A stretch of DNA of 64,000 nucleotides from Marinisporobacter balticus (GTDB lineage: Bacteria > Bacillota > Clostridia > Peptostreptococcales > Thermotaleaceae), in contig NZ_SLWV01000022.1 of assembly GCF_004345705.1 (NCBI RefSeq), forward strand, positions 1 to 64,000. The letters are read 5' to 3'. Under the pieces are notes generated by a model, which saw only the letters and a program-made list of their open reading frames with translations, made no database searches and was not told where the DNA came from. Positions 19,554 to 28,993 of this stretch are shown one piece after another. The position numbers and the translations under genes are program-made. The first letter of the stretch is position 1; the number at the start of each line of letters is the position of its first letter.

Positions 19554-19615
19554 GTATATAATTCTACATTTTATTTTAATATAACAAATACCTTTACCCA
19601 TCGAAATATATTTGG

Positions 19616-19666
19616 AAAAACATGAGTGGTCGAAGTGTTTAGCGAGTAAATAATCATGCGATGTTT
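19616..19666 (-). terminator. Possible terminator of the carboxylate transporter gene
   Basis: Short arms CATGA (19621-19625) and TCATG (19654-19658), with a run of T after the hairpin on the minus strand, follow the transporter stop codon. The stem is weak and the loop long, so the call is tentative. Confidence 0.35.
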
Positions 19667-19684
19667 GCTATAAAAACAAAATAT

Positions 19685-21067
19685 TTACATTGGTAAATTA
19701 TGCAATATTATTGTAAACAACACCATTCCTAAAAGTGCCGCTGGATAAGTTGCGCCATATCCTGCAGCAGGGTCATCGCTACCAATCGCATCAACAGCAG
19801 CGCCAAGACCTGGTGTAGATGTCATTCCTCCACAAATCGCCCCTGATAACATAATCCAGTTAATTTTCAATACATATCTACCTATAAAGAAACCTACTGT
19901 CATTGCAACCACACCTACTACTAATGATACAATTGCTAAATACCATCCAGTACCAAGTAATGCATCAAATACTTTAAATCCATATCTAAGTCCTACGATT
20001 GCTAAGAAAAATGCAAGAGATAATTGTCTAACAACCCCTAATATCTTGTTGTTCATTCTAAAGTTGAGTGCTCCTATTTTTCCAATATGTCCAAGTATAA
20101 GTGAACCGATTAAAACACCCCCTGTAGCACCTAGACTAAAATCGCCTAAGTATGGCAACTTAATTTTAAACAATCCTATGGTGTATCCAAAGAAACAAGC
20201 GATTGCAAATGCAGTAAGATCAAAAGAAGTCTCTTCAATTTCTTTTCCACCTGATGACGCTTTTGCTTCTGCCATTTCTTGTCTAAACATTTTTTGCTCT
20301 TCCTCTACATTCATACCAAATAGTTTTGGAAAGAAATTTACGCAAAGGATTACGATTAATACTCCAAACGGATAACCAATGGCATGCCCTACACCGATTC
20401 CTGCTTCAGCATTTTTTATTAGTTCTGCTTTTTGGGCATTGGATAATATTGGTGTATTTTCTGGTGTTAAGCCTCCAGTTGCATCTAATACAAACAAAAC
20501 TTTTGCTTTTTCATCATCACTTAATGTTTCATAGATCTCAGCCTTATGTGTAGAGTGTCCTTTTGCTGTTTCAATAGCCGCTGCAAGTCCTGGTGAACTC
20601 GTAAGTGCCCCTGTATAAACGCCTGATATTTCATATGGATTAGAACTTAACCCTAAGGCTGGACTTAAAAGCGTCATGCCATAGGTTGCTGTTGCTCCTA
20701 AAAATGTAATTAAGAATCCTAAGATAACAAATTTTGCCCCATATTTTTTTAGTACTGCACCCATATCTTTCGCTGCTAATAGTCCTACTGCCGCAACAAA
20801 TAGTATCAGGAATAATGAGAAAAAGCTTTTATCAATAACGCCAGCTTTTATAAGTTTTTCAGCAGCCTTATATGCTGCATCTCCTTCTCCAAATCCTTTT
20901 CCATATCCAAGTACCCACCAACCTATTAAGAGTCCAGTAAATAAAGTACCCGATACACCAAAATTAAACTTTCCAAATCTTATTTTTCCAAACAACATTC
21001 CTGTAAACACTGCGACAAACATCAATATGAACGGATTCATAAGCCAAGCAGCCACATCAAATTTCAT
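19685..21067 (-). CDS. AspT/YidE-type (AAEx family) carboxylate transporter
   Basis: Integral membrane protein of 460 residues in two homologous halves. Each half carries the signature of the aspartate:alanine exchanger family: TGALTSSPGLAAAIE near 160-175 and GGMTSTPGLGAAVD near 418-431, followed by YPAALLGM. A long hydrophilic loop separates the halves. Known members exchange aspartate for alanine or export succinate (SucE of Corynebacterium). Next to a succinate-to-propionate operon, a dicarboxylate or propionate carrier is likely. A sigma-54-like promoter and a sigma-54 regulator lie directly upstream. Confidence 0.85.
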   Translation of the reverse strand: MKFDVAAWLMNPFILMFVAVFTGMLFGKIRFGKFNFGVSGTLFTGLLIGWWVLGYGKGFGEGDAAYKAAEKLIKAGVIDKSFFSLFLILFVAAVGLLAAKDMGAVLKKYGAKFVILGFLITFLGATATYGMTLLSPALGLSSNPYEISGVYTGALTSSPGLAAAIETAKGHSTHKAEIYETLSDDEKAKVLFVLDATGGLTPENTPILSNAQKAELIKNAEAGIGVGHAIGYPFGVLIVILCVNFFPKLFGMNVEEEQKMFRQEMAEAKASSGGKEIEETSFDLTAFAIACFFGYTIGLFKIKLPYLGDFSLGATGGVLIGSLILGHIGKIGALNFRMNNKILGVVRQLSLAFFLAIVGLRYGFKVFDALLGTGWYLAIVSLVVGVVAMTVGFFIGRYVLKINWIMLSGAICGGMTSTPGLGAAVDAIGSDDPAAGYGATYPAALLGMVLFTIILHNLPM

Positions 21068-21245
21068 AGTTTTTCCTCCCTTTATAAGTTTCTCTTTACG
21101 CCTATTTATTTATAATAATGATTGCAATCGTTTTCTTTTTTTTAAAACACCTCCCCTTGTTTTAGACTCACCAGCAAATAGTGAATAAATACTTGAAAAT
21201 TTATTCGTATTTATTTCTAAATTTATATCTCTTTATAAAGTTTAT

Positions 21246-21262
21246 TGCAAAATCCATTCCAA
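21246..21262 (-). promoter_or_regulatory. Sigma-54-like (-24/-12) promoter before the transporter
   Basis: On the minus strand TTGGAATGGATTTTGCA: GG and GC are exactly 10 bases apart with TTGCA at the -12 end, close to the consensus TGGCAC-N5-TTGCA. It lies about 180 bp before the transporter start and downstream of the gene for a sigma-54 activator. Confidence 0.6.
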
Positions 21263-21280
21263 TCTTTATAAACTTTTATA

Positions 21281-21486
21281 AACTTTTATAAATTTTTAAC
21301 AATGTATAAATCGAACGATCCCATAATTCATATCTTTCTAAAGAATCTACACTTCCTTATTCATGTAATATTAACCCTCAAATACAGTATTAGCAATTTA
21401 TTCATATTTATTTATCCGTGAATTTGCAAGTCGTATCATTATTTATTTCAAAACTCGCTCTAACTTTTATAAATTTTTAACAATGT
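21281..21486. repeat. 25-bp direct repeat flanking the transporter promoter region
   Basis: An identical 25-bp sequence beginning AACTTTTATAAATTTTT occurs at 21281-21305 and 21462-21486, 181 bp apart. Partial copies of its first part precede it at 21261-21280. A second related pair reads AATTTATTC(G/A)TATTTATTT at 21198-21216 and 21395-21413. All lie in the 510-bp gap between regulator and transporter, upstream of or around the sigma-54-like site: candidate enhancer sites for the adjacent regulator. Confidence 0.65.
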
Positions 21487-21518
21487 TAGAGATTCCATTT
21501 TTCATGATTTAGGATAGT

Positions 21519-21560
21519 AAAAAAAAGACCATAAGTGGTAAAATATTTACCACTTATGGT
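21519..21560 (-). terminator. Intrinsic terminator of the two-component operon
   Basis: 15-bp stem, 21528-21542 with 21546-21560, followed on the minus strand by eight T residues. It separates the regulator genes from the transporter, which therefore needs its own promoter. Confidence 0.93.
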
Positions 21561-21576
21561 TCAGATGTTTCCAATT

Positions 21577-22911
21577 CTATTTTTGTATACTATATTTTTC
21601 AATCTTCCGTCTCAATGTTACACGGGAAATGCCTAGATTTTTTGCTGTTTTTGAAATATTCCAGTTATTTTGTTGCAGCACTTTATTAATGGCTTCCATT
21701 TCAATATTTTCAAGATTGGTATTTAATAGAGTACCGGTTTTCTCTATACTCTGTTGGCTAATAATATTTTGGGGTAAGTTTTCAACATCTATCCAGTCAT
21801 CCTCTTGAAAAATCATCACTCTTTCCAATAAATTTTTTAATTCTCTTACATTTCCTTTCCATTCATAGTTTGTACATATTTCTAGTGCTTCTTTTGTCAT
21901 ACCCTTCACGCTTTTATCGAGGGTAACATTGTATTGATTAACAAAATAATCAATCAATACTTCTATATCCTCTTTTCTTTCGCGGAGTGGCGTCGTATAT
22001 ATAGGAATTACATTGAGCCGATAATATAAATCTTCTCTAAAGTTTCCATTTTCTATCGCCTTTACCAAATCCTTATTGGTTGCAGCAATTATATTTGTTG
22101 AAAAAGAAATCTCCTCAACACCTCCAACACGTCGAAATTTTTTTTCTTGTAAAACCCTTAAAACTTTTGCTTGAAGTAATAGATCCATATCTCCAATCTC
22201 ATCTAAAAATAGTGTTCCTCCATTGGCTTCTTCAATTAATCCTTTTTTTAATTTCTTTGCATCAGAAAAAGCGCCTTTTTCATGTCCAAACAATTCACTT
22301 TCCTGTAAATTTTTAGGAATAGCCGCACAGTTTAGCGCAATATAAGGTGCCTCTTTTCTAATCCCATTAAAATGAATAGCTTTTGCAATAATCTCTTTCC
22401 CTGTTCCACTCTCACCTTGCACAAGAATAAATGTATCATAGGGCATATTTCCTACTTTTTTCGCAATATCCTTCACTTCTTGTATCGATTTACTAATTCC
22501 AATTACTTCTGTGATTTTTTTTTCTTTCTTTGTAGATAATTCTTGTACTTTTTTTATATATTTCAGATTATCATCAATACTGTCTTTAATCTCTTCAATA
22601 CTAAAAGGTTTTGTAAAATAATCATTTGCACCTAATTTCATGGCTTCAACAGCTAGTTTTACTTCACTAATATAGGTAATCATAATCACAATACTATTTT
22701 TATCTTTTTTTCTTATTTCCTTTAAGACATCTATGCCACTCATCCCTGGTAAATTTATATCCACTATGGATAAATGTGGTTTTTCTTTATCAAAAATTTC
22801 AATACCTGCTTCTCCAGAATCTACTGTAAAGATTTTCACCCCTAACTTACTCAATCCTACACGTAAAGATAAACGAATGCTTTTTTCATCATCAATAATC
22901 AATACTTTCAT
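21577..22911 (-). CDS. NtrC-family sigma-54-dependent response regulator
   Basis: Activates sigma-54 RNA polymerase when phosphorylated. The receiver domain has D7/D8, phosphoacceptor D51 (VDINLPG) and the Lys in FTKPF. The AAA+ domain has Walker A GESGTGKE and Walker B TLFLDEIGD. The sigma-54-contacting loop reads GAFSDA, not the classic GAFTGA. A Fis-type helix-turn-helix ends the protein (SKTAKNLGISRVTLRRKI). 444 residues; its start overlaps the kinase gene by 20 bp, so the two are translationally coupled partners. Likely target: the transporter gene just downstream. Confidence 0.95.
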   Translation of the reverse strand: MKVLIIDDEKSIRLSLRVGLSKLGVKIFTVDSGEAGIEIFDKEKPHLSIVDINLPGMSGIDVLKEIRKKDKNSIVIMITYISEVKLAVEAMKLGANDYFTKPFSIEEIKDSIDDNLKYIKKVQELSTKKEKKITEVIGISKSIQEVKDIAKKVGNMPYDTFILVQGESGTGKEIIAKAIHFNGIRKEAPYIALNCAAIPKNLQESELFGHEKGAFSDAKKLKKGLIEEANGGTLFLDEIGDMDLLLQAKVLRVLQEKKFRRVGGVEEISFSTNIIAATNKDLVKAIENGNFREDLYYRLNVIPIYTTPLRERKEDIEVLIDYFVNQYNVTLDKSVKGMTKEALEICTNYEWKGNVRELKNLLERVMIFQEDDWIDVENLPQNIISQQSIEKTGTLLNTNLENIEMEAINKVLQQNNWNISKTAKNLGISRVTLRRKIEKYSIQK

Positions 22912-25069
22912 TTGCTCGATCTCCCTTAAAAGATAATATGAATTCTGTATATTTTCCTAATTCACTTTTTACGGTAATGCTTCCCCCACTATCTGTTATA
23001 ATTTTATGCACAATGGAAAGTCCCAATCCGGTTCCATCTTCTTTCGTTGTAAAAAAAGGATTGAAAATTCTATCCATCATCTCTTCATTCATTCCTGCGC
23101 CATTATCTTTTATCGAAACAATCAATTCTTTTTCATCCGCATCAAGGATTTGTACGTTTAGCTCAATCATTCCAAATTTACCAACTGCTTCAATGCTATT
23201 TTTTAATATATTTACCAAAGCTTGCCTCATAGCTGGCGGATCTACTCTAATAGAAGGAATTTCCCGCGGAAATTTTTTTATAATACGAATATTTTTATAT
23301 CTCATCTTAGGTTTTAAAATATTTAACGCACTATCTAGCACATGCAATATATTAATATCTGTTTTTTTATTATTATGCATACGTGTAAATTCTAAGAAAT
23401 TAATTACAATCTGATTGAGCATCCCCACTTCTTCTCTTATAGCAAAAATTAATTCATCTCTTAAATCTTCATCCGCTATATTATCTTTTAGGACTTCCAA
23501 AAGATTTGTCATTCCTGCTAAAGGATTTCCAATTTCATGTATAATAGAAGAAGATAGTTCTCCAATTGTTTTTAATCGATCCTCTCTTTTAATCTGTTGC
23601 TCTAACATTTTAATCTGCGATAAATCTTTCATCAAACAAACTAATCCAATAATATTAGATGCATCATCATATATAGGAGAGATCATCATACTTATAGGAA
23701 CCTCTACCCCATCATTTTTTTTGATTTTATATTCTTCCTCAACCATCATGCTTGCTTTCAAATTTTTGTTGAAAATGGTTTTAGGTAAATTTATAGATTT
23801 TATAAGTGCATAGACATTTTCTCCAATAAATTCGTCTTCTTTTATGCCAGTAATCTTTTCAGCTGCTTTATTAAAAATAATAATCTTATCTTTATCATCT
23901 ATTACAATAATTCCCGTTCCAGCACTTCTTAATATATTGTTTAAATATTTTTTTGTATCTTTTTCTCTTTTATGAGAACATTTTAAATCTGCTATCTTTT
24001 TACTAAGTTCCTGGCTCATTCCCGAAAAAGCAAGTTCTAATTCCCCAATCTCATTATCCTTTGTAACCTTAAACCCTTCCATTCCTTGATGAATGTCTTT
24101 ACTCATTTTTCTTGCATAAATCACTAATTTTTCAATAGGATCTGTAATCGTATACGCAAAGGAAATACTAAGCAATAAAACGATAACAATAATGAGAAGC
24201 ACCCAAGGCAATAATTCTCTTTGAATTCGTTTGATCTCTTTTCCTATATATTCTTCATCTCGCTCAACAATAATCAACCCTTCATAATTTTCAATTTTAC
24301 TGAAGGACACATAAACAGTCTGTGGACCATTTTTATACTCTCCAACACCCTTTGCGTAGTTTTCAAAAATTTCTTCTAAATCCATTGTTTTTCCATCGAT
24401 TTGAATACGCCTTTCTAACAGGATTTTTTTTGACAATCCTTTGTAATCTGGACTTACTAATGTTTTTCGTTCACTATCAATCACATAAATTTTTCCATCG
24501 TAAGACTGCTGTGTCTTTTGTACAATCTCTTGAATAGATTCTAAAGGAACACCGCCTCCTATAATCCCTTTAACTTGCCCTGTAGTTTCATCCAAAATAG
24601 GCGAAACAATAATAATATGTGGTTGATTAAGTAAACTACTTATAAAAACTTTGCTAATATACGTACTTTTATTTTCCATCAAATATTTATAATATCCTCT
24701 TTCTACATAATTTCGCTGATAAATAACATCGTTATGTGGTTGGCTATAAGTAATCGTTCCTTCAGGTGTCATGTAAAACATTACATCTACCCATCGATAA
24801 CTATTATATACTTTATTAATTTCTTTTTTGATTTTTTCCATATCCGCTACATCACTATTTTTCGCCACATATTCAACTGTATTTTGTGCATCCAATAAGT
24901 ACTGACTCACTTGATCCGAAATCATATTTGCAATAATTTCGTTTTTATTAATGATGTGTTGTTTTACTTCTTTACTAGCTACATTATAAGATACATACGC
25001 ACTAAAGATCGTAGCAAATATAACTAAAGCAATAATCAATACAGGTATTTTTATTTTTAAGCTTTTCAT
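22892..25069 (-). CDS. Sensor histidine kinase (Cache-HAMP-PAS)
   Basis: 725-residue membrane sensor. Span 1 at about 8-28, an extracellular double-Cache-like ligand domain (about 33-285, with GIIGGGVPLESI), span 2 at about 288-307, HAMP to about 360, a PAS domain at about 380-485, then HisKA with phosphorylated H511 (IIHEIGNPLAG) and a HATPase domain (NPFFTTKEDGTGLGLSIV). Cache sensors of this shape often bind carboxylates; given the neighbours, a dicarboxylate such as succinate is a reasonable guess. Partner is the overlapping response regulator. Confidence 0.93.
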   Translation of the reverse strand: MKSLKIKIPVLIIALVIFATIFSAYVSYNVASKEVKQHIINKNEIIANMISDQVSQYLLDAQNTVEYVAKNSDVADMEKIKKEINKVYNSYRWVDVMFYMTPEGTITYSQPHNDVIYQRNYVERGYYKYLMENKSTYISKVFISSLLNQPHIIIVSPILDETTGQVKGIIGGGVPLESIQEIVQKTQQSYDGKIYVIDSERKTLVSPDYKGLSKKILLERRIQIDGKTMDLEEIFENYAKGVGEYKNGPQTVYVSFSKIENYEGLIIVERDEEYIGKEIKRIQRELLPWVLLIIVIVLLLSISFAYTITDPIEKLVIYARKMSKDIHQGMEGFKVTKDNEIGELELAFSGMSQELSKKIADLKCSHKREKDTKKYLNNILRSAGTGIIVIDDKDKIIIFNKAAEKITGIKEDEFIGENVYALIKSINLPKTIFNKNLKASMMVEEEYKIKKNDGVEVPISMMISPIYDDASNIIGLVCLMKDLSQIKMLEQQIKREDRLKTIGELSSSIIHEIGNPLAGMTNLLEVLKDNIADEDLRDELIFAIREEVGMLNQIVINFLEFTRMHNNKKTDINILHVLDSALNILKPKMRYKNIRIIKKFPREIPSIRVDPPAMRQALVNILKNSIEAVGKFGMIELNVQILDADEKELIVSIKDNGAGMNEEMMDRIFNPFFTTKEDGTGLGLSIVHKIITDSGGSITVKSELGKYTEFILSFKGDRANESIDY

Positions 25070-25135
25070 ATTTCCCTCCTCCCAAAAGTTTCTTTATATG
25101 TATTGTACATAACATTAAGATAATTTTCTATTGAA

Positions 25136-25160
25136 AAAGAACCTAAATAGGCTCTTTTAT
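25136..25160 (-). terminator. Terminator-like hairpin in the kinase leader
   Basis: On the minus strand AAAAGAGCC pairs with GGTTCTTTT (one G-T pair) and is followed by T residues, 65-90 nt before the kinase start. As ftsH ends rightward of it in its own orientation at a separate terminator, this may attenuate transcription of the kinase operon or end a short leader transcript. Confidence 0.5.
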
Positions 25161-25345
25161 AAAAAATTTAACTGAATTTTTACCACAGTAAATAGAATCG
25201 CAGAAGCATCTTCAATCCTTTTTACATCTGCCTTGCGAATAATTTTCTCCTTCTGCCTCAGTTTTCTTAAACATTTTATATATTCCCCATTATACCCTAA
25301 ATAAATGTGAAACAAAACATAAAAGCAACGGTTTTCGATTTTTTA
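25157..25345 (-). other. Leader region with short reading frame upstream of the kinase
   Basis: On the minus strand a TATAAT box lies at 25289-25294 with a poor -35 match. A frame without a good start codon then codes for about 60 protein-like residues (IKCLRKLRQKEKIIRKAD and on) ending inside the terminator-like hairpin. No ribosome site is visible. It may be a gene remnant or chance; a 20-codon ATG frame begins at 25274 in another phase. Confidence 0.3.
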
Positions 25346-25391
25346 CATCATTTTATTATTTCCCAGGAAATAAATTGTCATTTTCTATAAT

Positions 25392-25419
25392 TTAAAACCC
25401 CTTCGCATAGCAAAGGGGC
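25392..25419 (-). terminator. Intrinsic terminator of ftsH
   Basis: CCCCTT...AAGGGG hairpin (25398-25418, one internal mismatch) followed on the minus strand by TTTT, directly after the ftsH stop. Confidence 0.85.
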
Positions 25420-25428
25420 TTATTGTTA

Positions 25429-27306
25429 TTATTTTTTCAAATCAATCTCATCATTTTTTTTATCATCTGTTTTTTCTAATTGGATGTTATTATGCTCATC
25501 CATAAAAAGTTTCCCAAAATCTTCCGCATTCAATGTTTCAACTTCTAGTAACGTTTTTGCAACAATGTGTAGTTTATCCATATTTTCTACTAATAGTTTT
25601 TCAGCTGCTTCATATCCTGTTTCAATGATTTCTCGTACTTCTTTATCAATTGTAGCAGCAATCTCTTCAGAATAATTATTCTTTGTAGAAAAATCTCTTC
25701 CAATGAATACTTCATCGTCTGAGCTATAAGAAATCGGTCCTAATTTGTCACTCATTCCATATTTCGTAACCATAGCCTTAGCAATACTTGTTGCTCTTTC
25801 TAAATCGTTGCTTGCCCCTGTGCTAATATCATCTAATACCAATTTTTCTGCAACTCTACCACCTAGTAATTGAATGATTCTTTCTTTCATTTCTGTCTTA
25901 GTAGTATAAGATTTTTCTTCTTTAGGCAGATACATAGTAAATCCGCCAGCTCGACCTCTAGGAATAATGGTCACTTGATGTACCGGATCTGCATTCGGTA
26001 GCATCTTTGCTACAACTGCATGACCCGCTTCATGATAAGCTGTAAGCTTCTTATCTTTTTCACCAATCACACGGCTTCTCTTTTCGGGTCCTGCAATCAC
26101 CTTTGTAATCGCTTCTTCTATTGTAGGCATATCAATTGTTTTGTCATTCTTTCTAGCCGTAAGCAGTGCAGCTTCATTCATTAAGTTCTCGATATCTGCT
26201 GGTGTAAAACCTGGCGTTCTCTTCGCTAGCACCTTTAAATTTACATCCTCTGCTAATGGTTTATTTTTCGAATGCACTTTCAAAATTTCTTCTCTACCTT
26301 TAATATCTGGCACGCCTACCATTACTTGTCTGTCAAATCTACCCGGACGAAGTAATGCAGGGTCTAAAATATCAGGTCTATTGGTTGCTGCAATAATGAT
26401 AACGCCTTCGTTTATACCAAATCCATCCATTTCTACAAGGAGTTGATTTAATGTTTGTTCTCTTTCATCATGCCCGCCGCCAAGACCTGCGCCTCTTTTT
26501 CTTCCTACCGCATCAATTTCATCGATAAACACGATACACGGAGAACTTTTCTTTGCTTGTTCAAAAAGGTCACGTACACGTGATGCACCAACCCCTACAA
26601 ACATCTCCACGAAGTCTGAACCACTAATACTAAAAAATGGTACGCCTGCTTCTCCTGAAGTAGCTCGAGAAAGATAGGTTTTCCCTGTTCCTGGAGGTCC
26701 AACCATTAAAATTCCCTTTGGAATCCTAGCACCTAGCTCCATATATTTTTTAGGATTTTTCAAGAAATCAACCACTTCTTGTAGCTCTTCTTTTTCTTCA
26801 TCAAGTCCTGCTACATCATCAAAAGTAACCTTTTTCCCTTCATCTTCCTTATGCAGCTTTGCTTTACTTTTCCCAAAGGACATCACCTTACCGCCTCCAC
26901 CTTGGGATTGCTGCATAAAAACAAACCAAAATACAACAAATATTAAAACCATGAATATAGAAGGGAGTATCTCAAAGAACCAAGGTGTTTTTGCAGGAGG
27001 TTCTCCCGCCACCTTTAAAATACCACTCTCCATTTGAGGAAGTATATATTTTTCCGTCAATACTTCTGTTCGGATCACAGGTGGTATATATGTTTCAAAG
27101 GTTTGTCCATTGCTTTTTAACTTACCTTTTACTGTATTTTCCACAATATAAATTTCTTTTACATTTTGTTTTTGCAATTCAACAACCAGATCTGACATTC
27201 CTAATGGTAGACTTTCTTGTGTAGGCTTTCCATAAAATTGTACAATCATGATGATAATGATAAATATGAGTATATAGAAGCTAGCGCCTCTAAAAAATTT
27301 CTTCAA
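25429..27306 (-). CDS. ftsH: ATP-dependent zinc metalloprotease FtsH
   Basis: Membrane-anchored AAA+ protease for quality control of membrane and regulatory proteins. Two N-terminal spans (about 8-24 and 105-127) border an extracytoplasmic domain; the AAA module has Walker A GPPGTGKT and the second region of homology [19 protein letters not shown]; the protease has zinc motif HEAGHA. From the TTG at 27304-27306 it is 625 residues. The frame opens further upstream, but that part is the ribosome site itself (GGAGGAGG), so TTG is the start. Position after tilS matches Bacillus; hpt is absent between them. Confidence 0.96.
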   Translation of the reverse strand: MKKFFRGASFYILIFIIIIMIVQFYGKPTQESLPLGMSDLVVELQKQNVKEIYIVENTVKGKLKSNGQTFETYIPPVIRTEVLTEKYILPQMESGILKVAGEPPAKTPWFFEILPSIFMVLIFVVFWFVFMQQSQGGGGKVMSFGKSKAKLHKEDEGKKVTFDDVAGLDEEKEELQEVVDFLKNPKKYMELGARIPKGILMVGPPGTGKTYLSRATSGEAGVPFFSISGSDFVEMFVGVGASRVRDLFEQAKKSSPCIVFIDEIDAVGRKRGAGLGGGHDEREQTLNQLLVEMDGFGINEGVIIIAATNRPDILDPALLRPGRFDRQVMVGVPDIKGREEILKVHSKNKPLAEDVNLKVLAKRTPGFTPADIENLMNEAALLTARKNDKTIDMPTIEEAITKVIAGPEKRSRVIGEKDKKLTAYHEAGHAVVAKMLPNADPVHQVTIIPRGRAGGFTMYLPKEEKSYTTKTEMKERIIQLLGGRVAEKLVLDDISTGASNDLERATSIAKAMVTKYGMSDKLGPISYSSDDEVFIGRDFSTKNNYSEEIAATIDKEVREIIETGYEAAEKLLVENMDKLHIVAKTLLEVETLNAEDFGKLFMDEHNNIQLEKTDDKKNDEIDLKK

Positions 27307-27429
27307 CAATAGTCCTCCTCCCAATGCAATTATTTCCTTGCGTTAACATCTTTATAATTCTACCATATTTTTTTATGTAAAACAATGAATTTGCTAAAGC
27401 TTCAATCACTAAATATTTTTAATTCTTTT

Positions 27430-28824
27430 TCATTCCATTTTTTTCATATAAGTTAGCACTAATTTTTCTTGCGTATCTTCATCCACTTTATAGTTTTCAC
27501 TCATTCTATATCCTATGATCCATATAATTTCATCACCATCACAAACAAGAGGAATTTGATCTCTTATATCTCTAGGAATTTTTTCATCAATAAAAAAATC
27601 CTTAAGCTTCTTACTCCCCTGCATTCCTAAAGGTATAAATCTATCCCCTGCTCTTCTGTTTCTTAGAATGAGATTATTTTTAAATTTACACCAATCGAAA
27701 GATTGCTTATATTCTTTTTTTTCAATTATTTTTGAATCTCCTTGCTCTACAATTGTAGCTTTTATGTCTGCATTTAATTCTTTAATATTTAATGTTTCCC
27801 CAACATTTATATTGTACTCAAAATCTTTTCTTTCTATTTCTCTTTTTCTTTTGCTTATGCAAAAATTTGTATATGCACGTATAGCAACAAGTCCTTTTGG
27901 CAAATCTAAAGACGCACCCACATGTCCATTTTGTATTAATTTTATTAATCCTTCAATATGCTTATTTTGTACATTTTTTAAATCTCCTGAAAGTTCAAGA
28001 ATAGCCTCCCGTAATATTCTTTTTTGAATCGCTCGATGCTTCTTTAAAAATTCACCTTTATCCATTCGAATTTCTGATATTGTTTTCTTTGCTATACTTT
28101 CATACTCTTGCTTTACAGCCAAGTTTATAAAATCCTTATCTTCTTTTAATAAATTTGCTGTTCTAGCTAGAGTTTCTTTAATATTTACATTAAAATGCTT
28201 TTCTATATAGGGAATCAATTCTAATCTTATACGATTTCTCGTATACACAGCTTCTAAATTGGTCTTATCCGTTCTTGGATATAGACTATTTTCTTCACAA
28301 TAAGCTTCAATCTCCTGTCTCGAAATATTGAGAAGGGGACGAATAATTTTTTCATCTCGGACATAATCAATAGCACCTAATCCCTCAAGTCCTGCACCTC
28401 TCATTAACCGCATTAATACAGTTTCTGCTTGATCATCCATATTTTGAGCAACTGCAATCTTTTTAGATTTTGTTTCTTTCATAACTTGGTCAAATAAATG
28501 ATATCTTATTTCTCTTCCTGCTTCTTCAAAGGTAATAGCCTTCTCTTTACTATATTTCAATACATTTTTACTAAAGATAAAAGATTTTATGCCTAATTTT
28601 TCACAAAATATTTTCACATAATCTGCATCCGAATCCGCTTCTTTTCCTCTGAATTGATGATTCAAATGTACTACATATAAATTCACCCTATATGTTTCTT
28701 TTATTCTCCACAAAAGATGTAGCAATGAAATAGAATCTGGTCCTCCCGAAACCCCAATTACAATCCCTTCCCCTTTTTCTATCATTCTATTTTTCTCAAT
28801 GGTTTCTAAAAATTTTTCAAGCAT
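27430..28824 (-). CDS. tilS: tRNA(Ile)-lysidine synthase
   Basis: Converts the wobble cytidine of the AUA-reading tRNA-Ile to lysidine, an essential step. The N-type ATP pyrophosphatase loop SGGPDS is at 26-31, with VVHLNHQFRGKEADSD and GLEGLGAIDY as further family motifs; the C-terminal TilS domain carries LRNRRAGDRFIPLGM and KKLKDFFID. 464 residues, normal length. AGGAG seven bases before ATG. Its product is needed by all neighbouring genes, and its place upstream of ftsH is conserved. Confidence 0.96.
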   Translation of the reverse strand: MLEKFLETIEKNRMIEKGEGIVIGVSGGPDSISLLHLLWRIKETYRVNLYVVHLNHQFRGKEADSDADYVKIFCEKLGIKSFIFSKNVLKYSKEKAITFEEAGREIRYHLFDQVMKETKSKKIAVAQNMDDQAETVLMRLMRGAGLEGLGAIDYVRDEKIIRPLLNISRQEIEAYCEENSLYPRTDKTNLEAVYTRNRIRLELIPYIEKHFNVNIKETLARTANLLKEDKDFINLAVKQEYESIAKKTISEIRMDKGEFLKKHRAIQKRILREAILELSGDLKNVQNKHIEGLIKLIQNGHVGASLDLPKGLVAIRAYTNFCISKRKREIERKDFEYNINVGETLNIKELNADIKATIVEQGDSKIIEKKEYKQSFDWCKFKNNLILRNRRAGDRFIPLGMQGSKKLKDFFIDEKIPRDIRDQIPLVCDGDEIIWIIGYRMSENYKVDEDTQEKLVLTYMKKME

Positions 28825-28993
28825 CGGTCTACTCCTATTATCTTTATATCTTCTTAATCATAAAATATGAACCTTTGAATGGATCATTTCCACTATGTTC
28901 CTTCAAAAATGCATCTTTTATTTTTTTTGCATGATAGACTGTATTCTATTTCTATATGTTACCCATAAAAACCTCCTAAAAACAGATATTTTT

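Noticed and set aside
22938..23414. 158-codon open frame antisense to the histidine kinase
   Set aside because: Shadow of the kinase reading frame; no ribosome site and no recognisable domain.
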